Assembly (NCBI RefSeq): GCF_009734425.1
Contig: NZ_CP046455.1
Coordinates: 930,001 to 994,000 of the forward strand
Origin: Corynebacterium occultum
GTDB taxonomy: Bacteria > Actinomycetota > Actinomycetes > Mycobacteriales > Mycobacteriaceae
Direction of reading: 5' to 3'
Length of the DNA stretch: 64,000 nucleotides
Position 1 is the first letter of the stretch, and every line of letters starts with the position of its first letter. Below are positions 16,124 through 25,171 of the stretch, piece by piece. The position numbers were made by a program, and so were the translations under genes. Under the pieces are notes generated by a model that was not told the DNA's origin, ran no database searches, and saw nothing but the letters and a program-made list of their open reading frames with translations.

Positions 16124-16140
16124 GTTCCACATGCCGGAAC
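16124..16140. promoter_or_regulatory. Putative IclR-type operator, site D (hcaE divergent promoter)
   Basis: GTTCC-ACATGCC-GGAAC is a perfect 5-bp-arm palindrome with a 7-bp spacer in the 242-bp region between hcaE and the plus-strand hydratase/hydrolase gene. The arms are identical to site A at mhpB, 15 kb away. Confidence 0.55.
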
Positions 16141-16212
16141 GCTCCGCTCTTTCCCTGTCAGAAAAGGGCAGTGTGAGTGGTGCAGAACACATTTTCAAGA
16201 GAGGTGTCCCCC

Positions 16213-17271
16213 GTGACGGAGCTGCAGCAGAAAATCATGACAGAGAAGTTATCCCTGGAAGTGCGGAATGGCACCGGTGTGATCACCCTGGATCGGCCGA
16301 AGGCACTCAATGCGATCGATCAAGAGATGGTCGATGAGATCGGCCCGGTGTTGCGCGCCTGGGAGAGTGATCCAGCGGTGGAACAGGTGCTGATCCGTTC
16401 CACCAGCTCCAAGGCCTTCTGCGCCGGCGGGGACATCCGCTACGGCTACAGCCACATGGCGGCGGGGAACACGGAACAGGCAGAGCACTTCTTCGCCTCC
16501 TCCTATGATCTGCACGCACAGGTGGCGGCTTTCCCCAAGCCCTATGTGGCGACCATTGACGGCATCGCCATGGGAGGTGGGCTCGGGATCTCTGCCCACG
16601 GTTCTTTCCGAGTGGTCACGGAGCGGGCCAGTGCCTCCATGCCGGAGATCTACATCGCTTTCGTGCCGGATGTGGGAATGTCCTATGAGATGCAACGGAT
16701 GGAGGGCACCAAGGGTTATGCCTCGGCGAGCCTGGCCACCTTCATCGGCACCACCGCGCTACGCCTGAGTGCCGCGGACATGCTCTGGTCCGGGGTGGGC
16801 ACCCACTTCGTGCCCTCAGCGGAACTGGCGGACTTCGAGGCTGCGGTCATTACGGGATCCATCGAGGAAGCCCTGGAGCGGTTCTCCGGCACCCTGGACC
16901 AGCCTTCCCGGATCGCAGGTTTTGAAACTGGGATTGAGGAATGCTTCAGCGGCGGAGAGTGGGCGGAGATCGCTGATCGCCTGGCGGCCTCCCCGGACAC
17001 GGAGCTGCAGCAGCTGGTGCTTGCCCAACAGGAGCGGGCCAATCCGGCGTCGATCGTGGCAGCGGTGGAACTCTACCGGGCGCAGCCGAGCTCAGCTCGT
17101 GAGGCGCTGGACAATGAGGCGGCCGTCGGCAAGCTGCTGCGGCAGGACCCCAACTTCTTCGAGGGCATCCGCACCGTGCTCATCGACAAGGGGGATACCC
17201 CGAGGTTTTCCCCGGCCCGGACGGTCGAGGTCGACCCGGCTCCCTATCGTTCGGCACTCGCCCCGGACTGA
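16213..17271 (+). CDS. Enoyl-CoA hydratase/isomerase family protein, 3-hydroxyisobutyryl-CoA hydrolase-like
   Basis: This 352-aa crotonase-superfamily protein has the longer HIBCH-type layout rather than the roughly 260 aa of simple enoyl-CoA hydratases. Visible are ITLDRPKALNAI, the oxyanion-hole segment FCAGGDIRYGY, IDGIAMGGGLGISAHGSFRV and MPEIYIAFVPDVGMSY. GTG 16213 was chosen because AGAGAGGTG lies 6 nt upstream; ATG 16237 has no such site. It shares its promoter region and putative IclR operator with hcaE. It could hydrolyse or hydrate an acyl-CoA made by the operon's ligase; alternatively it is an ordinary valine-catabolism enzyme located here by chance. Confidence 0.82.
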   Translation: MTELQQKIMTEKLSLEVRNGTGVITLDRPKALNAIDQEMVDEIGPVLRAWESDPAVEQVLIRSTSSKAFCAGGDIRYGYSHMAAGNTEQAEHFFASSYDLHAQVAAFPKPYVATIDGIAMGGGLGISAHGSFRVVTERASASMPEIYIAFVPDVGMSYEMQRMEGTKGYASASLATFIGTTALRLSAADMLWSGVGTHFVPSAELADFEAAVITGSIEEALERFSGTLDQPSRIAGFETGIEECFSGGEWAEIADRLAASPDTELQQLVLAQQERANPASIVAAVELYRAQPSSAREALDNEAAVGKLLRQDPNFFEGIRTVLIDKGDTPRFSPARTVEVDPAPYRSALAPD

Positions 17272-17288
17272 GCTTTTCGACGGCCCGT

Positions 17289-17930
17289 TCAGAGGTGCTT
17301 TGCAGCCTCCCGGCGGCTCAGCGCCGAAAGTTTCTCCTCCTGCTCAAGGAGGAAGGTACGCACCCATTCCGGATTACTTCGGGCGTACTCCCTGAGTGCC
17401 CAGCCGATGGCCTTGTTGATGAAGAATTCCTTCGATCCGGTGTTGCGGAGGATGATCTCACTCAGCAGGGCGGGGTCGGTGTCCGCCTTGAATCCCAGCT
17501 GATGCAGGATCGCCACGCGGCGCACCCAGAAGTTAGGGTCCTGGGCCCACTCCTCCATGTCCGCCGCGGTGGCGGCCCGCCCGATGGTCTTGACCAGGGC
17601 ATCAACGGTGTCCCACCAGGATTTGTTCTCCACCAGGAATTTCAGCTGTGGCAGATCCTCCCAGGTCACCGGAACCTGGGAGAGATGATCGCAGGCGACG
17701 TATTGGAACTCCCGTTCCTCGGCGGCCCAGCAGGCCGCGATGAATCTCCAGTCAGGTGCTTGACGACGCCCCCGCAGCAGCTCCCGGCTGGCTTTCCGTC
17801 GATCCGGGGTGCTCACCCCGAGGAAGGAAAATTGATCCCGCATATAGGCCTTCATGCCTGGGGCGCGCTCTGGGTCCGCGACATCGACAAGCGCGCGAAG
17901 CAGCAGGTCAAAAGGGGAGGAGGGGGTCAT
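17289..17930 (-). CDS. AlkD-family DNA alkylation repair protein (HEAT-like DNA glycosylase)
   Basis: This 213-aa all-alpha protein belongs to the DNA alkylation repair (AlkD) family, which excises positively charged alkylated bases such as 3-methyladenine and 7-methylguanine. Family hallmarks are GVSTPDRRKASREL, WAAEEREFQYVACDHL, ENKSWWDTVDALV (with the Trp-Asp active-site environment) and EFFINKAIGWALREYA. It is convergent with the hydratase gene, only 17 bp from its stop. No relation to the aromatic cluster is apparent. It is likely cytoplasmic and monomeric. Confidence 0.88.
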   Translation of the reverse strand: MTPSSPFDLLLRALVDVADPERAPGMKAYMRDQFSFLGVSTPDRRKASRELLRGRRQAPDWRFIAACWAAEEREFQYVACDHLSQVPVTWEDLPQLKFLVENKSWWDTVDALVKTIGRAATAADMEEWAQDPNFWVRRVAILHQLGFKADTDPALLSEIILRNTGSKEFFINKAIGWALREYARSNPEWVRTFLLEQEEKLSALSRREAAKHL

Positions 17931-17968
17931 GCCCTTGAGCGTAACCCCTCCTTATCTGGTTCGGGGCC

Positions 17969-18727
17969 TTAGACGGCGGTGTAACCACCGTCGACCAGAT
18001 GGTAGGAACCGGTGATGAAGGATGCTTCCTCGGAGAGCAGGAAGCGCACCAGGGAGGCCACCTCCTGGGACTCACCCAGACGGCCGAAGGCATGCTTGGC
18101 GGCCAGTGCGTCGTAGTGTTCCTTGGGCAGGTTCTCCAACAACGGGGTGTTGATGTAGGCCGGTCCGACGGCGTTGACCCGGATGCCCTTGTCGCCGTAC
18201 TCGGCGGCGGCATTCTTGGTCAGGCCGACCACGCCGTGCTTCGCCGCGGTGTAGGCGGAGTTACCCGGTGCAGCGACGGTCCCGTGGATGGATGCCATGT
18301 TCACGATCGCACACTTGCCGGCATCATCCTGCTTGAGGAACTGCTCGATCTGGTAGCGGTTGCCATAGGCCACACCGCTGAGGTTGATGGCGATGACACG
18401 GTCCCAGTCATCGAGGTCCATCTCGCCGACCTTGTTGGACTTGCCGCCGATGCCGGCGTTGTTGACCGCCAGGTGCAGGGCACCGAAACGTTCCACGGCG
18501 AACTTCACGGCGGCCTTATTGTCCTCGCGGGAGGCGGAGTCCATCTTGAAGGGGGCTGCCTCGCCACTGGTCTCCTGAATTTCCGCGACGACGCGTTCGG
18601 TGCCCTCGAAGTTGATGTCGGTGGCGATGACCTTGGCCCCGCGGGCGGCCAGATCCTTGGCGATGGCCTCGCCGAGGCCGGAAGCGGCGCCGGTGACCAG
18701 TGCAACCTTGCCGGTGAATGAGCTCAT
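17969..18727 (-). CDS. Short-chain dehydrogenase/reductase (SDR)
   Basis: This 252-aa classical SDR has the cofactor motif VTGAASGLGEAIAKDL (residues 10-25), NNAGIGG, and the active-site Tyr/Lys as YTAAKHG. It ends in YHLVDGGYTAV, the usual C-terminal closure. The Asp after beta-2 (ATDINFEG) favours NAD(H). Substrate is unknown; it sits at the edge of the catabolic island, 38 bp after the AlkD start on the same strand, and diverges from an MFS gene. Alternatives include a glucose dehydrogenase-like or 3-oxoacyl reductase-like activity. Confidence 0.85.
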   Translation of the reverse strand: MSSFTGKVALVTGAASGLGEAIAKDLAARGAKVIATDINFEGTERVVAEIQETSGEAAPFKMDSASREDNKAAVKFAVERFGALHLAVNNAGIGGKSNKVGEMDLDDWDRVIAINLSGVAYGNRYQIEQFLKQDDAGKCAIVNMASIHGTVAAPGNSAYTAAKHGVVGLTKNAAAEYGDKGIRVNAVGPAYINTPLLENLPKEHYDALAAKHAFGRLGESQEVASLVRFLLSEEASFITGSYHLVDGGYTAV

Positions 18728-18988
18728 GAAAACGTTCCTTCCACCACGTTGCCGTGGGTGTTGTCACATCCCCGCTCAGCACGCCGGGATGCTGCCTTCA
18801 AATCTCTGCTGACCTGCCGGAATGTTCCGGCCGTCACCACCCATGGTACGCGTGAGCCCAGGGGAGTTGTGGGGTGAGTTTAAGCACTTCCCAGGGGTGA
18901 CACACATACCCTCAGGCTGGGCAATCTGAGGGAACGCCCTCGGCGGGGCAATCCAATGGGTATCCTATGACCGTCGAAAGGGAAGACC

Positions 18989-20110
18989 ATGAAGAAACTT
19001 CAGATCGGGGCCATCTATGTCGGAGGTTTCGTGGGACCCTTCACCGGGCAGGCACTGGCGGTGGTGCTCCCGGAGTTCGCCGAGACCTTCGACATCACCG
19101 TGGCGCAGGCCGCACTGACGATCTCGGCCTATCTCTTCCCCTTCGCCACGATGATGCTTTTCTCCGGTCGGCTGGTCCGGAAGATACCGCCGCACAAGGT
19201 GATTCTGACGGCCTACGCGGTGACCCTGCCGTTCGCGCTGGCTCTCCTCATCACGCCTTCCTGGTTCTTTTTCCTGCTCTGTTTCGCGGTCATCGGCATC
19301 GCCAACGCCTTCACCACCCCGGTGTTCCAGATGATGCTGCGGGAGCTCACCCCACCGGAGTCATTGGGTTCGGCCCTGGGAACCTATGCGGCGATGCAGT
19401 CCCTGGGTATGCTCTCCGCGCCCCTGATCTCAGGGTTGTCCACCCTGGTGAGCTGGCGGCTGGCTTTCCTGGCCACCATCCTGACCTCGGCCTTTATTCT
19501 GCTGGTCCGGGTACCTGTGGTGCCTTCCCCGGATTCCTCCCCACAGCGGGTGACGGGTCAGATCCAGTGGGGACCCGTGGGGGTGCAGATGTTCAGCAGC
19601 TTCGTGGTGGGGATCGGTGTCATGGGGCTGGGTTTCCTGGCAGCCCTCTACGTCGGGGATGAATTCGGACTGGGGCCGGTGGGGCGTGGTCTGGTCATCA
19701 TGTGCGGTGGCACCGCAGCATTCCTCACCGCCCGACCGATCGGCGGGCTGGCTGACCGCTACGGAACACGGGCCATCCTGGTGTCCGCTGCGCTGGTGGC
19801 CGCGGTCGCCCTCTTCCTGTTTCCCCTGGCAACCTGGGTGTGGCTGCTGATTCTGGCATGGGCGCTGACCATCATGGCGGGGCAGGGAATCCAGGCGACG
19901 GTGAACCTGGCGGTGATCGGAGGTCCGGGTGGCTCCTCCCTGATCTCCACGGTGCAGGCTTTCCGTTTCTTCGGCACCGCCGCCGCCCCAGTTGTGTTCC
20001 TGCCGATCTACACCGGCATCGGCGGGCCTGTTTTCTGGGTGCCTGCCGCAGCCCTGCTGGTGGTGGCGGTGCTCCAACAGCTCAACCCGGGAAACCGGCG
20101 GAATGACTAA
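18989..20110 (+). CDS. MFS transporter (DHA1-like, 12 TM)
   Basis: This 373-aa hydrophobic protein has around 12 predicted membrane segments and lies at the short end of the major facilitator family. After TM2 it has the loop SGRLVRKIPPHKV in place of the canonical GxLaDrxGrk motif, while the second half carries GGLADRYGTR. A ribosome-binding site GGGAAG precedes ATG 18989. It is divergent from the SDR gene, so the pair may be co-regulated. Substrate cannot be inferred; uptake or efflux of an aromatic compound is possible given the neighbourhood. Confidence 0.8.
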   Translation: MKKLQIGAIYVGGFVGPFTGQALAVVLPEFAETFDITVAQAALTISAYLFPFATMMLFSGRLVRKIPPHKVILTAYAVTLPFALALLITPSWFFFLLCFAVIGIANAFTTPVFQMMLRELTPPESLGSALGTYAAMQSLGMLSAPLISGLSTLVSWRLAFLATILTSAFILLVRVPVVPSPDSSPQRVTGQIQWGPVGVQMFSSFVVGIGVMGLGFLAALYVGDEFGLGPVGRGLVIMCGGTAAFLTARPIGGLADRYGTRAILVSAALVAAVALFLFPLATWVWLLILAWALTIMAGQGIQATVNLAVIGGPGGSSLISTVQAFRFFGTAAAPVVFLPIYTGIGGPVFWVPAAALLVVAVLQQLNPGNRRND

Positions 20111-20136
20111 GACCCCCTGTCACATGACAGGGGGTC
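20111..20136. terminator. Bidirectional terminator between the MFS gene and prsA
   Basis: GACCCCCTGTCA-CA-TGACAGGGGGTC is a 12-bp perfect stem with a 2-nt centre, directly after the MFS stop codon and 31 bp past the prsA stop on the opposite strand. Confidence 0.8.
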
Positions 20137-20167
20137 TTGAATCAGTGGTTCTGGGCCAGCCGGAAAT

Positions 20168-21145
20168 CTAGGCCTGTCCCTCGAAGAGGGTGGTCACGGA
20201 ACCGTTCTCGAAGATCTCACTGATGGTTTGGGCCAGCAGCGGGGCGATGCTGAGGACGGTCAGGTTCTTCCAGCCCTCGGTGTTCTGCGGCAGGGTGTCG
20301 GTGGTGATGATCTCCTCGGCACCGCAGGCACTGAGGCGTTCCCGGGCCGGGTCGGAGAAGACGCCATGGGTGCAGGCGATGACCACGGAACGGGCACCGG
20401 CCTCCTTGAGCACGCGGCAGGCGCCGGCGATGGTGCCACCGGTGTCGATCATGTCATCGAGCAGGACACAGTCCTTACCCTCGACCTCACCGACGACGCG
20501 GTTTGCGGTGACCTCATTGGCCACGTCCACGCTGCGGGACTTGTGGATGAAGGCCAACGGGGCATCCCCCAGGGTGTTGGCCCACTTCTCGGCGACCTTG
20601 ACGCGACCGGCATCGGGGGAGACGACACAGATATTGCTCATGTCGTACTTCGAGGTGATGTAGTCGGTCAGGATCGGCATGGCGTGCATGTGATCGACCG
20701 GGCCGTCGAAGAAGCCCTGGATCTGGTCGGTGTGCAGATCCACGGAGACGATGCGGTCTGCACCGGCGGTCAGCAGCAGGTCAGCGACCAGGCGAGCGGA
20801 GATCGGCTCGCGGCCGCGGTGCTTCTTGTCCTGGCGGGCATAGGGGTAGAAAGGCAGGATCGCGGTGATGCGCTTGGCGGAACCGCGCTTGAGAGCATCG
20901 ATCATGATCAGCTGTTCCATCAGCCACTTGTTCAGCGGCTGAGTGTGGGACTGCAGGACGAAGCAGTCGGAGCCACGGACAGACTCCTCAAAACGGACGA
21001 AGATCTCGCCATTCGCAAAATCCCGGGCGGTGGTGGGAGTTACTTCGATCCCCAGTTCCCGTGCCACAGCCTCTCCCAGTTCGGGGTGCGCCCGACCAGA
21101 GAAAAACATCATGTTCTTGTGGTTTTGCTTCCAGTGAGCTGTCAT
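20168..21145 (-). CDS. prsA: Ribose-phosphate pyrophosphokinase
   Basis: This 325-aa PRPP synthase (class I) transfers pyrophosphate from ATP to ribose 5-phosphate for nucleotide, histidine, tryptophan and arabinan precursor synthesis. Motifs seen are FSGRAHPELGEAVA, FANGEIFVRFEESVRG, YARQDKKHRGREPISARLVA, VDLHTDQIQGFFDGPVD and the PRPP loop VLLDDMIDTGGTI. ATG 21145 was selected because the longer frame runs into glmU; MTAHWKQNHKNMMFFSGRAHPE is the natural start. It is 10 bp after glmU on the same strand, and glmU-prsA is conserved in corynebacteria and mycobacteria. Confidence 0.96.
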   Translation of the reverse strand: MTAHWKQNHKNMMFFSGRAHPELGEAVARELGIEVTPTTARDFANGEIFVRFEESVRGSDCFVLQSHTQPLNKWLMEQLIMIDALKRGSAKRITAILPFYPYARQDKKHRGREPISARLVADLLLTAGADRIVSVDLHTDQIQGFFDGPVDHMHAMPILTDYITSKYDMSNICVVSPDAGRVKVAEKWANTLGDAPLAFIHKSRSVDVANEVTANRVVGEVEGKDCVLLDDMIDTGGTIAGACRVLKEAGARSVVIACTHGVFSDPARERLSACGAEEIITTDTLPQNTEGWKNLTVLSIAPLLAQTISEIFENGSVTTLFEGQA

Positions 21146-21155
21146 GATCGTCAGC

Positions 21156-22622
21156 TTAACCTTCCTGGTTGAGTTCAGAAAAATCTGCCAGGGCGCGTTC
21201 AGCGGCCTCGGCGGCGGGGGTTCCCGGACGCTTCTTCTGGACCCATCCTTCAAGGTTGCGCTGGCTACCACCGGATACGGCGAGGGCGCCCGGGGGGACA
21301 TCCTCCTTGATTACTGTACCTGCCCCGGAATATGCGCCATCGCCCACGGTCACCGGAGCGATGAACATGGTGTCTGAGCCGGTGCGGACATGACTGCCGA
21401 TCGTGGTGTGATGTTTGGTAACACCATCATAGTTCACGAAGACGGAGGAAGCCCCGATATTGGATTCCTCGCCGATGGTGGCGTCACCGACATAGGTCAG
21501 GTGGGGCACCTTGGAGCCCCGCCCGATCTGGGCGTTCTTGGCCTCCACGAAGCCACCCAACTTGCCGTCCTCACCGAGAACGGTGTTCGGGCGGATGTAG
21601 GTGAAGGGGCCGACACTGGCGTGGGCGCCGATGACGGAACTCTCGCCGTGGGTGCGGATCACCGTGGCGCCGGTGCCGATGGTCATGTCACGCAGGGTGG
21701 TGTCCGGCCCGATCTCCGCATTATCGGCGATGCTGGTGGTACCCCACAGCTGGGTGCCCGGATGAATCACCACATCCCTGCCCACCTGCACATCCACGCC
21801 GATCCAGGTGCTCTCCGGATCGATGATGGTGGCCCCGCCGAGCATTGCGGTTTCAACGGTGCGGCGGTTGAGCTCACGGCCGGCCTCCGCCAGCTGCACG
21901 CGGTTGTTCACCCCGGCCAGTTCGGCGGGGTCCGCAGCCAGGAAGGCCCGCACCGGGTGGCCGGCCTCACGGGCGATGCCGAGCACGTCGGTCAGGTAAA
22001 GCTCGCCCTGGGCATTGTCGGAGTCGAGTTTGCCGAGAGCGTCGCGAAGCACTGCGGCATCGAAGGCGAAGACACCGGAGTTCACCTCATCCACGTTGCG
22101 CTGCTCCTCGGTGGCGTCCTTCTGCTCCACGATGGCGGTGACCTCACCCTCCGCGTTGCGGATGATCCGGCCATAGCCGGTGGGGTCCTCAAGCCGCATG
22201 GTCAGTACGGTCACCGCGGTGGGAACGGCGGTGTGCGCCTCCAGCAGCTGGCCCAGGGTTTCCGGGCGCAGCAGGGGGACATCAGCATTGGTGACGATGA
22301 TGGTGCCCTCGAAATCGGGCAGCGGTGCCAGACCACACTGCACGGCATGGCCGGTACCGTTCTGCTCCTCCTGGATGGCGGTGAGCACCTCACGGTTCAG
22401 CTGCTCGGCGACGGCCTCGACCGCCGGGCCGACCTGCTCGCGCTTATGCCCGATCACCGCGACGATATGTTCCGGGGAGACCCCGGCAGCGGCATGCAGG
22501 CTGTGGGAGAGCAGGCTGCGGCCGCCGATCTCATGCAGGGTCTTCTGGGTCTCAGATTTCATGCGGGTGCCTGCACCGGCAGCCAGTACGACAAGGGCGC
22601 AGGGATTCGGGGAAGTGCTCAC
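21156..22622 (-). CDS. glmU: Bifunctional UDP-GlcNAc pyrophosphorylase/GlcN-1-P acetyltransferase
   Basis: This 488-aa enzyme makes UDP-GlcNAc for peptidoglycan. The N-terminal nucleotidyltransferase domain carries [17 protein letters not shown] (about residues 11-27). The C-terminal left-handed beta-helix carries hexapeptide repeats and the acetyltransferase segment [21 protein letters not shown], followed by SGGSQRN. Translation starts at GTG 22622. Downstream prsA lies 10 bp away in the same operon. The length and order are as in M. tuberculosis glmU-prsA. Confidence 0.96.
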   Translation of the reverse strand: MSTSPNPCALVVLAAGAGTRMKSETQKTLHEIGGRSLLSHSLHAAAGVSPEHIVAVIGHKREQVGPAVEAVAEQLNREVLTAIQEEQNGTGHAVQCGLAPLPDFEGTIIVTNADVPLLRPETLGQLLEAHTAVPTAVTVLTMRLEDPTGYGRIIRNAEGEVTAIVEQKDATEEQRNVDEVNSGVFAFDAAVLRDALGKLDSDNAQGELYLTDVLGIAREAGHPVRAFLAADPAELAGVNNRVQLAEAGRELNRRTVETAMLGGATIIDPESTWIGVDVQVGRDVVIHPGTQLWGTTSIADNAEIGPDTTLRDMTIGTGATVIRTHGESSVIGAHASVGPFTYIRPNTVLGEDGKLGGFVEAKNAQIGRGSKVPHLTYVGDATIGEESNIGASSVFVNYDGVTKHHTTIGSHVRTGSDTMFIAPVTVGDGAYSGAGTVIKEDVPPGALAVSGGSQRNLEGWVQKKRPGTPAAEAAERALADFSELNQEG

Positions 22623-22821
22623 GTTCAGGTTGTTCCTTTGGTGCTAGGGGACGCATGCCGGGACATTGGGGGCTCAAGTGCACAAGGGACTAAGCCACCC
22701 CGGACAGGTACCGATACAGCATAACTGTCAGGGCGGATTCCGTGGGCTGCTTTGCTTCCACCTGCGGCGTGGTGCCCCAGGTGTAGACACGGTGGGGGAG
22801 GAGGGGCGTCGATAAGCGGTC

Positions 22822-24060
22822 TCAGCCCACCGAGACATCCTTCATCCGGCCCGCGGCCAGGGTTCCCACCAGTCCCACCGCCGCGAGGAAGAGCAGGGCA
22901 GCGGAAGATCCGGCCTGGGCGACCACCCCGGAGACAGCTCCCACCCCGAGCAGGATCAGGCCCATCAGGGAGTTCGCGGCACTGACATAACGGGTACGTT
23001 GATCACCCTCCGCCAGGTCCACCACATAGGTTTTCCGGGCCACCCGAATGGCGGTGTGGGCCAGATTCACCGCGAAGAATCCCAGAGGCAGTAACCAGGC
23101 GTTGACCCCCACCGGAAGCCAGCGGGCCCCGGCCACCAGTGCCAGCAGCACCAGGGCGGCGGCCGCGGAACCGAAGCTCATCACCTTCTTGGCGGAGACA
23201 TCCGACCAGATCCCGGAGATCCGGCCGCCGAGCAGGGCGGCCAACCCGGAGGCGATGAGGAAGGCGCCCAGGCCGCTGAGGTTCTCACCCACTTCCTGGG
23301 AGAGGGTGACGATGAAGGTGGTGGACAGGGCGCTGACCAACATCAGGGAGCGCACGATGACGAAACTCCGGAAAACACGGTCGCCGCGCAGCAGCTCAAT
23401 GCAGTCCCACAACCAGTTCCGGTCCCGCTCCCCGGCTTTGTCTGCGTCGTGCTCCGGTTCGAGGATGCCCCGGAACACCAGGGCCGCAATGATCCAGGCC
23501 AGAGCGGAGGCGAAGATCAGTGCGGCGATCAGACCGGTGGGGACCGCACCAGGCAACACCAGCAGTCCCAGTCCCACCGCCAGGGTCACCGCACCACCTA
23601 GGGCGGTGGCGCGCCCGGTGATCTCACCACGCCCACCCTTGTGGATGGTCCGGCCCTGCACATCCTTGGAGGTGATCGAACAGAGCGCGCGGAACACCGC
23701 GAGGACCGCCAACAGCAGGATCACCGCCAGACCGAGGGGCCAGCCCTCCATGGTCAGTGCCACCACCCCGATCAAGGCTGCTGCCACCCCCTGACCCACC
23801 GAACCCCACATCCAGAGTGCGCGGCGGTCCGCATTGCCGGTCACCCAGGGGGTCAGGGCCGCCTGGGGGAGCATGGAACCAGCTTCACGGATCGGCACCA
23901 GCAGGGCGATGAAGAAACCCGGGGCGCCGGCCGACTGCAGTAGCCAGGGCAGCACAGTTTTGGCGGCCACGATCTGATCACCGATATTCTGCAGCCCATT
24001 GGACCAGATGAATCGGCGCGCATTGTGATCCTCATCCGGATATTTCTCCGTCGTCTCCAA
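22822..24060 (-). CDS. MFS transporter (12 TM)
   Basis: This 412-aa polytopic membrane protein has the MFS two-bundle pattern. A charged central loop (LEPEHDADKAGERDRN) separates the halves, and GGRISGIWSDVSAKKV is the conserved loop of the second half. The N-terminus MWGSVGQGVAAAL and NADRRALW region replaces the canonical first motif. It is divergent from the 2OG-oxygenase/multicopper oxidase unit, with a 16-bp TetR-like palindrome in the 93-bp gap, so both sides may answer to one repressor. Substrate unknown. It is absent from the conserved glmU-tRNA-Gln backbone and so is probably an accessory gene. Confidence 0.8.
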   Translation of the reverse strand: METTEKYPDEDHNARRFIWSNGLQNIGDQIVAAKTVLPWLLQSAGAPGFFIALLVPIREAGSMLPQAALTPWVTGNADRRALWMWGSVGQGVAAALIGVVALTMEGWPLGLAVILLLAVLAVFRALCSITSKDVQGRTIHKGGRGEITGRATALGGAVTLAVGLGLLVLPGAVPTGLIAALIFASALAWIIAALVFRGILEPEHDADKAGERDRNWLWDCIELLRGDRVFRSFVIVRSLMLVSALSTTFIVTLSQEVGENLSGLGAFLIASGLAALLGGRISGIWSDVSAKKVMSFGSAAAALVLLALVAGARWLPVGVNAWLLPLGFFAVNLAHTAIRVARKTYVVDLAEGDQRTRYVSAANSLMGLILLGVGAVSGVVAQAGSSAALLFLAAVGLVGTLAAGRMKDVSVG

Positions 24061-24102
24061 CTTCGCGCCTTTGCTCCTCGATGAATTTATACAGCGAAAT
24101 TC

Positions 24103-24118
24103 TAGACCACTTGGTCTA
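24103..24118. promoter_or_regulatory. TetR-like operator between the MFS gene and the oxygenase operon
   Basis: TAGACCA-CT-TGGTCTA has 7-bp perfect arms and a 2-bp centre. It lies 43 bp from the MFS start and 36 bp from the oxygenase start, where it would overlap both promoters. Several TetR-type repressors (LmrA/QacR-like) are known to bind AGACC...GGTCT sites. No regulator gene is adjacent. Confidence 0.5.
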
Positions 24119-24153
24119 AATTATGTGGGCGAACCAGTTTAAGGAGGCTCCCC

Positions 24154-25161
24154 ATGAGCGATGCAGCACTACCTGTCATCTCCCTGCAGAAGCTTATCGA
24201 CGGCCCCGGACGCGAGTCCGAGATCGCCCGCTTGCGCCAGGTGACTCACGAGGTGGGATTCTTCTACCTCGCCGACCACGGCATCCCCGAGGGCCTCGCC
24301 ACCGACCTCTTCGCCGCCACCCGCCGCTTCTTCGCTCAACCGGATGAAGTGAAACGGGAGATCTCGAATATCCACTCCCCGCACTACCGCGGTTACGCCC
24401 ACATCGGCGATGAACTGACCCAGGGCAAGGTGGACTGGCGGGAGCAGATCGACTTCGCCCTGGAGCTTCCCGCCCGTGCTGATGACCTCCAAAACCGCCC
24501 CTGGCAGGTGCTGGAGGGCCCGAATCTCTGGCCGGAATCCGTCCCGGAACTACGCGGTCTGGTGGAGAAGTGGCTGGAGTTGAACACTCAGGTGTCCCGT
24601 CAGTTGCTAGCCGCCTGGGCCCAGTCTCTGGGACAGTCGGCGGACTTCTTCGAGCAGGTCTCCCAGGAACCTTTTCCGCTGATGAAAATCGCCCGCTACC
24701 CCGGCCATGACGGTTCCGGTTCCGACCAGGGTGTGGGAGCTCACAAGGACTCCGGGGTGCTCACCCTGCTGCTGCCCGAACCTGGTTCCGTAGGCCTTCA
24801 GGTCGAGCGTGCAGGGGAGTGGATCGACGTGGCGGCAATCCCCGGTCTCTTCGTGGTCAATATCGGGGAGCTGCTGGAGGTCGCGACGGATGGTTATCTG
24901 GTGGCCACCCCGCACCGCGTGCTGCCCCCGGAACCGGGAACCGAACGTTATTCCCTGCCCTATTTCTTCACCAGCAGCCTGGATGGGGTCTTCCCCAGGG
25001 TGAAACTGCCGGCGGAGCTGGCCGCTGCCGCTACCGGGGTGGGGCGAGATATGGCGGGCCAGGAGATCAGCGGCATCACCGGGATCAATGTCCTCAAGTC
25101 CCGCCTACGTGCCCACCCGGAGATCACGGCGCGCTATCACGCGGCTCTCATCCCGGCTTAA
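24154..25161 (+). CDS. 2-oxoglutarate/Fe(II)-dependent oxygenase, isopenicillin-N-synthase family
   Basis: This 335-aa cytoplasmic oxygenase has an N-terminal DIOX_N domain (PVISLQKLIDG, ADHGIPEGLATDLF) and the C-terminal jelly roll. The Fe(II) facial triad is H197, D199 (GAHKDSG) and H254 (ATPHRV), with the co-substrate-binding R265-x-S267 (RYSLPY). These proteins hydroxylate or oxidise small molecules; the bacterial members near this size are mostly uncharacterised. AAGGAGG sits upstream of ATG 24154. It is followed 10 bp later by a multicopper oxidase, so the two are probably one operon, possibly controlled from the palindrome at 24103. Confidence 0.87.
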   Translation: MSDAALPVISLQKLIDGPGRESEIARLRQVTHEVGFFYLADHGIPEGLATDLFAATRRFFAQPDEVKREISNIHSPHYRGYAHIGDELTQGKVDWREQIDFALELPARADDLQNRPWQVLEGPNLWPESVPELRGLVEKWLELNTQVSRQLLAAWAQSLGQSADFFEQVSQEPFPLMKIARYPGHDGSGSDQGVGAHKDSGVLTLLLPEPGSVGLQVERAGEWIDVAAIPGLFVVNIGELLEVATDGYLVATPHRVLPPEPGTERYSLPYFFTSSLDGVFPRVKLPAELAAAATGVGRDMAGQEISGITGINVLKSRLRAHPEITARYHAALIPA

Positions 25162-25171
25162 ACTCAGGGGC

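Noticed and set aside
18812..18830. GCCGGAATGTTCCGGC palindrome between the SDR and MFS genes as a fifth IclR site
   Set aside because: Its half-sites are in the opposite order and 2 bp apart (GGAA-TG-TTCC), so it does not match GTTCC-N7-GGAAC; it may be an operator for another regulator.
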